A stretch of DNA of 18,013 nucleotides. Origin: Fomitopsis serialis. Taxonomy: Eukaryota; Basidiomycota; Agaricomycetes; Polyporales; Fomitopsidaceae. The notes below the pieces were generated by a model. It saw only the letters and a program-made list of their open reading frames with translations, was not told the DNA's origin and searched no databases. Positions 10,097 through 18,013 of the stretch are shown here, piece after piece. Every line of letters begins with the position of its first letter. The first letter of the stretch is position 1. The DNA lies in assembly GCF_022376445.1 (NCBI RefSeq), contig NW_025955621.1:1-18013 (forward strand), in the 5' to 3' direction. The translations under genes were made by a program, and so were the position numbers.

Positions 10097-12114
10097 ATGA
10101 CAAACACATGGCCGCCTTATCCGCCACCCGACGAAACCGAATTGGAGAAGGCAGTGCGCCTGGAGGAGGAGAAGGTCGCGAAGCGCATCAGGTATGACTC
10201 TTCACACATCCTATCGCGGGTGACTGCTGAACTCGATCGTGCGTCCTTCGATGGCAGCGACGAGATAGAGCGTCAGATTGAGCTCGACCGGCTAGAACTC
10301 AAGAAGAAGCGGTCGGAGACAAAGATCCTCCTCCTAGGTACGCCGCGTCGTCCTGCTTACTTCATTTCCGTCCTTTTCAACTTTGTCCTTTCATTTCTCC
10401 AGGTCAGGCCGAGTCCGGCAAGTCCACTCTCCTCAAAAATTTCCAGATCCACTTCGCTCCCAAAGCTTTCTATTCTGAAGTGGACGCCTGGCGCGCAGTC
10501 ATCCAGCTCAATCTCGTCCGTTCGGTCAATGTCATCCTTGCGTACCTGTCCAGGGCGAGCGACGCAGCCGCAGCCGCCTCGCCACGTTTTAGCAGGCCGA
10601 AGGACGACCTCCGGTGGCTGAAGATGCGCCTTGCGCCTTTGCGTCAAGTCGAAGTCATTTTGAACCGCCTGTTGGGCGTCAATGCGGATGGTCTTGATAA
10701 CCTCTCTGAGACGGAGATGGACTGGGACAGCGACAAACTGTCTGAGGTGGCCGTGGGTTCGGATTTTGGATGGAGAACGCTGATGCGCACGGAGAAGCCC
10801 AGGCCGACCAGCAAGTTTTGGGATGACCTGGATGATGCTCGGAAGATATTGGAGGCTTGCCGAGACGACATTGTGGCGATGTCTCAGGACCAAATGGTGC
10901 AGAACGTGCTGGATGAGGAGGGTATCCAGATCTTGGACGAGCCCGGCTTGTAAGTGCTATCTGTAGATGGAGTGCCAAGACATCTCGACTGACGGTGTGC
11001 TCAGCTTTCTCGACCAGGCCTCTCGCATCTGTACTATGGATTACGAGCCTACTGCAGGTCGGTCTTCACAGGATTGCAACACTAGTATGTTGACTCGTGT
11101 TTAGAGGACATTCTCCGCGCACGTCTGCGTACAGCAGGTGTAGAGGAGCATAGGTTAATTATGGAGTCGCGTACGTACTCCATCTGTGGCGGATTTTTCT
11201 CTCTGAACGTCAGTCTTAGCGCCAACGGAGAAAGGACGCGAGTGGGTATTTTATGATGTCGGAGGTGCGCGTGGGCAGAGAGGTATGTACGGCGTCCCCC
11301 CATACTTAGGTACTCCGCGTTGACTCACGCAATTGCAGCTGCATGGGCGGCTTACTTCGAGGACGGTGAGTGTTCTTCACGTGCGAGGTCTAGCGGTCAT
11401 CTGAATCCTGCGGCAGTCAACGCTGTTATGTTCCTCTGCTCTATATCGGGCTTCGACCAAGTCTTGGGAGAAGACCGAACCACCAACCGACTAGTTAGTT
11501 CCCAATACTGATCTACGGGATCAACGTGCTGACCTCGCACATGTAGGTCGACTCGCTCAAGCTCTGGAAGACGATCTGCTCGAGCAAGCTTCTCGAGGGC
11601 GCAACATTCATTCTCTTCATGAACAAGTCGGATATCCTGCAGAAGAAGCTTGACGCTGGTTCGTACTATCCCACGAGACGTGAACACGAGTTGAACGACG
11701 GGATCGTAGGCATTCGCTTCGCAGATCACATCGAGCAATACAAGGACCAGCCGAACGACTTTGAACACGTCTCTGCTTGTAAGCTGTTGGATGATTTTGG
11801 TAGGCCGTACTGGCTCACGTCGGCATACACAGACATTAAGAAGATACTCCTTGCCATCCACAAGGAGTGTTCACCCAAAAAGCGCTCGATCCGCGCTCAT
11901 ACGACTTGCGCAACCGTACGTTACGCCTTCTTCCCGCCTTCTCTTGTCTGACATAGTGCTCTACGCTGGCTAGGATACCAAAATGATGTCTCATATCCTG
12001 GGAAGCGGTAGGCTATATACGCCCCTAGCAGTGATATGCTCTGACAAACCTTCAATTGCAGTGCGAGACATCATCCTGATGAACGCCCTCGAGCAAACGC
12101 ATCTCATTGCCTGA
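10097..12114 (+). CDS. Divergent heterotrimeric G-protein alpha subunit
   Basis: GTP-binding signalling protein of the G-alpha family, 487 aa against about 350 in canonical members. Eleven exons: 10097-10191, 10258-10337, 10403-10949, 11005-11057, 11105-11170, 11220-11282, 11339-11365, 11417-11493, 11547-11915, 11974-12007, 12062-12114. All phases agree. G1 is GQAESGKST (59-67). Switch I is RLRTAGVEE, keeping Arg265 and the Mg-ligand Thr268. Switch II is DVGGARGQR, with Ala297 where nearly all G-alphas have the catalytic Gln. G4 is NKSD (362-365) and G5 is TCAT (456-459). The helical domain is enlarged (about 70-258), with an Ala-rich insert (SDAAAAASPRFSRPKDD) and an acidic WDSDKLSE segment. 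The start MTNTWPPYPPPDETE has no Gly2, so no N-myristoylation signal, and the C-terminus ends QTHLIA with no Cys near the end. Start 10097 is preferred over 10052 because WPPxPPP followed by a charged helix resembles related fungal G-alphas. A GTPase-poor or scaffold-like G-alpha is inferred. Confidence 0.92.
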
Positions 12115-12512
12115 TCTTAGCCATCTGGACGTTGCCATTTAATTATATATTGTATAGTCGTAGTTGTGCTCGGTATAGTTAATCATGTCACAGTGTTTAT
12201 ATGTTCATAATAATACAGCTGCGTATGGATCATGGAACTTGCGTTGCAGATGCTCCTAAGTACGCGTGTTACTTACTGGTCGCTCGACGCTGTGCAAGGT
12301 CGCTGCCGCGGGTGTGGCTGCTACGCGCTCAAATCATGTGACCGTGTCGCTGCGTCTTGCGAGCCACAGCGGAGCCACCCTCAAGCTGACGGCGTTTCCA
12401 TGTCGTTTCCATTTACACCTTGCCCTCTTACATCCATCACTCATTGTCACTCACTGCAGGCCGCTCCCGCTCTACAAATTCCGAAAGTACATCGCGTTGA
12501 TATCTTTCTGAG
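12115..12512. promoter_or_regulatory. Intergenic region with the F-box copy 2 promoter
   Basis: The first 120 bases after the G-alpha stop are AT-rich (TTTAATTATATATTGTATAG and a later AATAATAC) and probably hold its polyadenylation region. From about 12309 the sequence resembles the region upstream of F-box copy 3: ATCATGTGACCG at 12333-12344 and GCGTTTCCAT at 12392-12401 recur at 15558-15569 and 15611-15620. A pyrimidine-rich leader (CTCATTGTCACTCACTGCAG, then CCGCTCCCGCTC) precedes the start codon. Confidence 0.55.
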
Positions 12513-15144
12513 ATGCCTCCCAAGAAAGTGGCAAGGGTCGCGGTCGAACGCACACCGGGCCCCGAGCCTGAAGCCACTGAAGCATCAGGCATGACAACGC
12601 ACCTTCCAGCGACCAGGAAGCAGCTGCGAGGAAAGCGTGGACGCCTGAGGGATATGCCAAACATGCCGATGGACATCCTACTAGAGGTGCGTGTTGCCTG
12701 TGCAGTGGCCGTGCGTGGAAGGTGGCAGTCACGCCATAGTGGATAGGTGTCAGGTTATACCGATACACTCCAAGGGATTGACGCCGCAATTGCGGCCTGG
12801 CTCAGAGGGACGCTTGCATGCGCGGTCAAGGTGCATAGCTTGTGTATAAGGTGACTGACAGTCGACTTTCATGCAGATATTCTCGCACCTGCTGCCTCTA
12901 GACCTGCTGAATCTGGCGCGCACTTCGAAACCATTCCGCGCGCTCCTCATGGCTCGCAGCTCCGCTGGTCTCTGGAAGGCGTCCCGCCGGCTCGTCGAGG
13001 GACTCCCGGAGTGCCCTGCACATCTCAGCGAGCCTGCGTATGCGAACCTCGTCTTCTGTTCTCATTGTCATGTACGTCATCGTTCATTGCTTTGAGCCTC
13101 ACGCTTTGCTAATTTCATGTCATCAGAGCTGCCTAAAGCCCATCACTCAGAGCATGTTATGGGTATTTGGAGTTCGATATTGTAGCTCCTGCAAGAAGTC
13201 TCTGTAAGTCTCGTGGTATGATTCAATCTACGTTCGCGCTCGCTCACTGTGACTGTGACTATGGCAGCACGGTATCACTTTACGACGACAATGCACGAGC
13301 GGAGTTCATTTCCGATCACTTCGGCGCTGTATATCCCCTACTCAACAAGGTACATGGTCTTGATGCAAGTTCATTTACATCTCTCATCCTGCCTCAGACA
13401 GATTTACCCGGCAAGAAGCATACCTTCTATCATGTCCCGCAAGTAGACGAGGTCAAGAAGGCGTGGGACGAGCTAGGCGCCGACCAGGACAAATGGTCAC
13501 AATATGAACAGGAGCAACGGCAGAGAGTGAAAGAGATAGAAAAGGTTTGTAACTTTGCTGCCGATTCCGCTCAATCGCCAATGGTTCTGCTCTAGCATGC
13601 GCAAGAGTGCACTCTGTGGGCCGCAAACAGGGCTAGCGCCAGAGCTGACGAGTTGGATCAGGTTAGGCAGCGGCGTTTGCAATTGTGGGTTGCTTCATTT
13701 GTCCCTCCTCATCTTCCTGACTTACGCATAATTTATGTTCTCTAGCATTGTGTCGAAGTTGCGCGACATGGGTTGGGGAGAAGAGTTGGACAAGCTCCCT
13801 AATGATATGCACCCTCTCGCCGACCACACACATGTTCGCCCGGCAAAGGAGATCACCGAGCGTGGTACGCCGTGATTGTGTTGTCACAGATCATCCTCTT
13901 CGTCTGACCGGTGCTTTAGCCTGGGAAAGGATCCGCGACGATCTTTCGAGTTATATGCAGTACATCCAAGACATTCGGCTGGCACGAGAACGGTTGGCAG
14001 TAACCGGAAAACGCCTTGAGTTGCTATCCAATCTCATGAACACTCTGCGCAGCCGTGACCTCTTCGGGCGAGGTTCGCATATGGAGTTGCATCCGAAATT
14101 TCCCGACTATGCTCTGATGCCCGAGTTTCGCGAGCTCGTCGAGGTTCCGTCTGACAGACAGATAGAGACCGAGGAGCTGATGGAGTTATGCCATCTGTTG
14201 CCAACCTTGCGCGCGCGATGGTTGTTGCAGCGAATGCGGCTCCTCGGCAAGATGCTCGCGACGGCCTTAGGACTTGCGCTGCCGGAGGGAATAGATGCGG
14301 AAGGTGCCGGTGAAGATTCGACCAACATCCCGTATGATATGTTCGATCTCGCCGTGGCGGTGTTCGAATGCAGACATTGCTGTGAACGCATGACCGTGGT
14401 CAATACGATCTCCCATCGGTGTGCTCGCAGCAGAATCATGAGCTGGTTCCTTCAACCCAACGATGATCAGCCGGACGCGGACGACTGCTACCTGCACCAG
14501 GTGCGGACCGTCTCGCCAGGGGTGGGCCCTTGGAACATCGACTGCTTCCACGTCCCAGACCTTGAACGATCAAGAGAACGATACGTATGTGTGGGAAGAA
14601 CCCGGAGACCGTGACGGCGGAGGAGATGCTTGACTTGGACGTACGGCTGGTTGTCAAAGATATACTTGTCGAGGGAAGGAGGAAAGTGATGACGTGGGCC
14701 GCTGCGGTAAGTGATGTATATGTTTGTGCGAGTGCAACGTCTGCTGACGCCGCGTACAGGTGTACGCTGGCCAAGTCGATGACACAGTTCGCGAGAGCGA
14801 TTGGCAGTTTGAAATCCTCTCCGAGGAGGATAAATCTCAAGTTGCCGAGCTCGAATTGAAGGCAGAAGCGATAGAGGCTATCATGCCAGCTGTCTTGGAG
14901 TCTGACGCAGACTACTGGTGCTGCGCCTTATGCGATGAGATGGTGGGCACTTGCACATATCCAGCGATTTTGGACCATATGGTGTTCGAGTAAGCACACC
15001 TATATCCTACATGGTGGTTGTACTGATGTTTCTCTTGATGGTAGGCATGATAAATGGGAAGAGGATCTAGACGAGTGCGCGTTCTTGCATCCGGACGTGA
15101 GATTCTTAGCGTTCAATAAATCGGTCTTGCTATCGTGTACTTGA
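12309..15144. repeat. Tandem duplication unit 1 (promoter plus F-box copy 2)
   Basis: The promoter block and the whole of F-box copy 2 recur about 3.2 kb downstream: 12333 pairs with 15558, 12877 with 16096, and 13746 with 16963 (offsets 3225, 3219, 3217). The near-constant offset and conserved intron positions point to one tandem duplication. The left edge near 12309 is approximate. Confidence 0.75.
12513..15144 (+). CDS. F-box protein with zinc-binding-like motifs, copy 2 (one frameshift)
   Basis: Paralogue of the F-box gene at 5467-7904. Exons: 12513-12686, 12877-13071, 13127-13203, 13268-13349, 13398-13544, 13596-13684, 13746-13864, 13920-14706, 14760-14989, 15045-15144. The protein starts MPPKKVARVAVERTPGPE. 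It has a basic stretch before the F-box (RGKRGRLRDMPNMPMDILLE, then IFSHLLPLDLLNLARTSK), the family segment GLPECPAHLSEPAYANLVF, a CHSC...CSSC zinc-ribbon-like element, and a middle CRHC...HRC element. Exon 8 loses frame after DCFHVPDLERSRERY. Read as is, it stops at 14614 (525 aa). The homologous sequence resumes one base out of phase (CGKNPETVTAEEML) and continues through exons 9-10, which encode a C-terminal CALC...HMVFEH (CxxC, Hx4H) and a stop at 15144. Against copy 3, 23 bases replace 24 between GACCTTGAA and the CGK codons. It is either a recent pseudogene, a truncated protein without the last zinc motif, or an assembly indel. Confidence 0.85.
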
Positions 15145-15726
15145 GGACCGGGTTGCAGGTTGCTGCTCCGATCTCAGGCCTATTATCGCCCTTATCCACG
15201 ATGATTTGGCATGCAGCGCGAATCCGTCTTTCGTGATACTAGAGTCGCCGTGCTTGTTATACTAGTACGCGCATAGTAATGCAGTTGTAGAGCACCATGA
15301 CCGTTGATTCAGATCCGATAATCATATGCATCACGGTTGCAATCCCTTTTTATTGACTCGCTAAGGATGGTCAACTGGTAGCACGTCTGCAGTGGTACTT
15401 TGTTGTGTTGCGGGGGGGTCGAGTTGTCTGCAGTCATACTCTAGATCTTGGCTGATAGACTCATCCTCATCTGTACCAGTGTATCATATATGATAGGCAT
15501 TCCTTGGTCGACTAGCACGATCGGCACTTGTATACCCGGTTGTGGCTGAGGGTCAGCATCATGTGACCGCGTTGTCGCGTTCAAGCCGGAGCCGCCCCTG
15601 GCACTGGGCAGCGTTTCCATCTCACTTCCACGCCTCGTTCTCTTACTCCCAACGCTCGTCTCTCTGAGTAGGATTTCAAAAACTTGCGAAGACATTTTCT
15701 TTTGACATCTATCCTCTATAACCCCC
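15145..15726. promoter_or_regulatory. Intergenic region with the F-box copy 3 promoter
   Basis: The first roughly 390 bases, after F-box copy 2, show no gene; they include a short G run (15412-15418). From about 15538 the sequence resembles the copy 2 upstream region, with the shared blocks ATCATGTGACCG (15558-15569) and GCGTTTCCAT (15611-15620). A small minus-strand frame across this area is probably chance. Confidence 0.55.
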
Positions 15727-18013
15727 ATGATATTTTATCAGGGAGCAAGGGTCATGCCTGAAAGCGCGTCCCGACCAGGGGCTCAGGCTGAAGCACCCCA
15801 AATGCTGTGACGTCTCGTGCTCTGGTGACTAAGAAGCAAATCCGTGGAAGGCGTGGACGCCTAAGGGACATGCCGACTATGCCTATGGATGTTTTGCTAG
15901 AGGTGCGCCGTACTTACGCAGTGGCCATCCACACACAACTCCAGCGGGCGACTTATGAGTCCGGCATAACCCACGGCACCATGAAAGATTGGTTTCGTCT
16001 CTGCCAGTCGTCGCCGCTGGGGTCAGACACATTACTTGCTCTGTGCGCATGGCGCTGTTCACGTCCGAGCCGACTGGGTGCTGACTTTGACCCAGATATT
16101 CTCGCACCTGCTGCCTGCAGATCTACTGAACCTGGCGCGCACTTCGAAACCGTTTCGAGCGTTGCTCATGACTCGCAGCTCTGCTACTCTCTGGAAGATC
16201 TCTCGGCGGCTCGTTGATGGTCTGCCCGATTGCCCAGTACATCTCAGTGAGCCTGCATATGCCAATCTTATCTTCTCTCCTTACTGTCACGTACGTCCGT
16301 GTCCAGTGATAAACACCTTATAGTGGACTGACGTACTGGAGTAGAACTGCATGAAGCCAAACACCCAGAGCATTACATGGGAGTTTTTGATCCGGTATTG
16401 TAGCTCGTGTAAGAAGTCGATGTGGGTATTGTCTGATGATGATGTACATCGTTATGTTGCTTGTTTGCTGATTATCAAGGCAGGATGGTGAAGTTTCTGG
16501 ATCGCAATCCGCACGCGAGGTTTGTACGCGAAGAATCTCGTACATTGCTCCCCTTACTCAACAAGGTACTCAGCCTCGACGACGCAATCATTCCTCTCGC
16601 TGTCTCTCACCCTCCTCCAGACAGAGATAAGAGGCAAAGTCTTCTATCATGTCCGACAGATAGAACAAGTCAAGCAGAAGTGGGATGAATCGCACGCAAA
16701 TGAGGATAAGTGGTCTCAGTATGTGCGGGAGCAACGGCAAAGAGTGCAAGCCATACAAGATGTCGGTATCCCCACTGGTATCTCACTCGCTGGCTGATCA
16801 GTCTACTCCAGCTTGCTCAAGCGTGCACCTTGTGGGCCACCAAACGAGCCAATATCAGAGCGCAGGAGCTGGACCAAATTAGACAGAGACGTTTGGAATT
16901 GTGGGTTGTCATGGATGCATACTGCTTGTGCCCACGGTTGACGTGCGCTCTACATTATGTAGCATTGTATCGAAGTTGCGCGACATGGGCTGGGGAGAAG
17001 AGCTCGACATGCTTCCTAGCGACATGCTTCCTCTCGCCGACCATGCACATGTCCGGCTGTCGAAGGATATCACCGAGCGTGGTACGCCACGATCTATTTG
17101 TTCAGAGATATCATTCTTGACTGACCGCTCTCCGAGGCTGGGAAAAGATTCGCGATGAAGTCGCAAGCGTCATGCAGCATAACAAGGACCTCCGAATGGC
17201 ACGGGAACGATCTGCAGTACTTCGTGAGCGCCTGCAAACCCTGCGTCCGTCATTTCCGCTACACGGGACGTGTTCGGGCGAAGCCCAGCCACGGAGTCTT
17301 GCCCGAAATTTCCTGACTACGCACTCATGCCTCAGTTTCGGGCGCTCGTCGAGGCCCCAAATGAAGAGCGCATTGATGAGGAAGCATTCAAGGATTTGCG
17401 CACGGCGCTGCCCACGCTGGACGCGCGATGGAAGGCAGAGCAGGTATCGTTGCTACAGAACATGCTGGCGAAGGCATTGGGTCGCATACCGGAAGGGGGC
17501 AGTGCCGAGGTTGAGGGCCAAGGGGACCCGTTGGACCATCCATACGCGGATTTGTTCCACCTGGCCATGGCCGTGTTTGAGTGTCAGCGATGCTTTACCG
17601 CATGCCCGGGATCAGCACTTTATCCCACCGTTGTGCACGCGATCCGGGCCTATACTGGTTCATGGACGATCCCTTTGATGAAGACGGTCAACCTGTGGAT
17701 ATGTTCTCGCGCGAGGTGCGGCGTATCGCGCGTGGAGTGGCTAGATGGGACATTAGCTGCTTCAGCGTGCCCGACCTTGAACCGCTAAAGAAGGTGATAA
17801 GGACCTGCGGGAAGGATCCGGAGACAGTGGGGGAGGAGATGAATGCCTTGAATGTGCGCCTCGCTGTCAAGGACAAACTTCTAGAGGGGCAAAGGAAGGT
17901 CATGACATGGGATGCCTTGGTCAGTCGTGTGTCAGTCACTAAATGACGCACCGTTTACTGATGCGGTGTACTTGAGATGCACGCTGGTCACCTTGACCGG
18001 ACCGTTAGCGAAA
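15538..18013. repeat. Tandem duplication unit 2 (promoter plus F-box copy 3, cut by window end)
   Basis: Second unit of the duplication described at 12309. Intron positions and phases match unit 1 throughout. Exons 2, 3, 4, 6 and 7 have identical lengths in the two copies (195, 77, 82, 89, 119). The left edge is approximate and the right edge lies beyond the window. Confidence 0.75.
15727..18013 (+). pseudogene. F-box gene copy 3, multiply frameshifted, 3' end outside window
   Basis: Tandem paralogue of copy 2. Exons by homology: about 15727-15902, 16096-16290, 16345-16421, 16484-16565, 16621-16761, 16812-16900, 16963-17081, 17137-17919, and 17977 to the window end. F-box (RGRRGRLRDMPTMPMDVLLE, then IFSHLLPADLLNLARTSK) and zinc-ribbon-like YCHNC...CSSC are kept. 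Three breaks are visible. (a) Either upstream ATG (15727 or 15753) reads into TGA at 15808-15810, one frame away from the F-box. (b) Near 17262-17268, four bases present in copy 2 are missing. (c) Near 17593-17603, one base is missing just after the VFECQRC motif. Introns remain spliceable and the reading frame between breaks is well conserved, so loss is recent. Translation from the in-frame ATGs at about 15870-15888 could still give a shorter F-box fragment. The last exon begins MHAGHLDRTVSE, matching copy 2 VYAGQVDDTVRE. Confidence 0.75.

Noticed and set aside
9656..10107. Overlapping open frames on both strands upstream of the G-alpha gene
   Set aside because: Mutually antisense, no recognisable motif, and the plus-strand one is not joined to the G-alpha exons in frame.
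10357..10893. 178-codon open frame on the minus strand
   Set aside because: It lies antisense to the long third exon of the G-alpha gene, whose frame, motifs and splice phases are all consistent; a shadow frame.
15115..15120. AATAAA polyadenylation signal
   Set aside because: It falls inside the last exon of F-box copy 2, upstream of the stop codon, so it is more likely codon content (AAT AAA, Asn-Lys) than a 3' end signal.

Overview
The window looks like nuclear DNA of a filamentous basidiomycete, most likely an Agaricomycete. Three things support this: dense introns of roughly 48-75 nt with GTRNGY-type donors, an F-box family typical of mushroom-forming fungi, and a divergent G-alpha of a kind I associate with Agaricomycete genomes. 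The species cannot be fixed from the sequence. All gene models below were built by hand from reading-frame continuity, intron phase and comparison between copies inside the window.

Layout. (1) 1-1836, minus strand: most of UTP6, an SSU-processome (U3 snoRNP) protein; its 3' end lies beyond the window. (2) 1837-2310: a short divergent promoter region. (3) 2311-3779, plus: a Ser/Pro-rich conserved fungal protein of unknown function (two exons). (4) 3780-5466: 1.7 kb with no supportable gene. (5) 5467-7904, plus: an intact nine-exon F-box protein (copy 1, 661 aa). (6) 7905-10096: 2.2 kb with no supportable gene but with a perfect 13-bp inverted repeat. (7) 10097-12114, plus: an eleven-exon divergent heterotrimeric G-protein alpha subunit (487 aa), intact in frame. 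Its switch-II catalytic glutamine is replaced by alanine and it has no N-terminal myristoylation motif. (8) 12513-15144, plus: F-box copy 2, with one frameshift near its C-terminal third. (9) About 15727 to the window end, plus: F-box copy 3, a tandem duplicate of copy 2 with three frameshifts and cut by the window edge.

How the parts relate. UTP6 is a housekeeping ribosome-biogenesis gene. The right-hand 13 kb is accessory in character: three paralogous F-box genes, two of them (copies 2 and 3) a tandem duplication of about 3.2 kb that includes the promoter, and an atypical G-alpha lying between copies 1 and 2. The F-box proteins share an N-terminal F-box, a CxxC...CxxC zinc-ribbon-like element directly after it, a central CxxC...HxC element and (copies 1 and 2) a C-terminal CxxC...Hx4H element. 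They are likely SCF substrate receptors in a birth-and-death family. A functional link between the G-alpha and the F-box genes is not shown by the sequence. UTP6, which should be essential, also needs a one-base frame correction, so some frameshifts here could be assembly errors; this limits how firmly copies 2 and 3 can be called pseudogenes.
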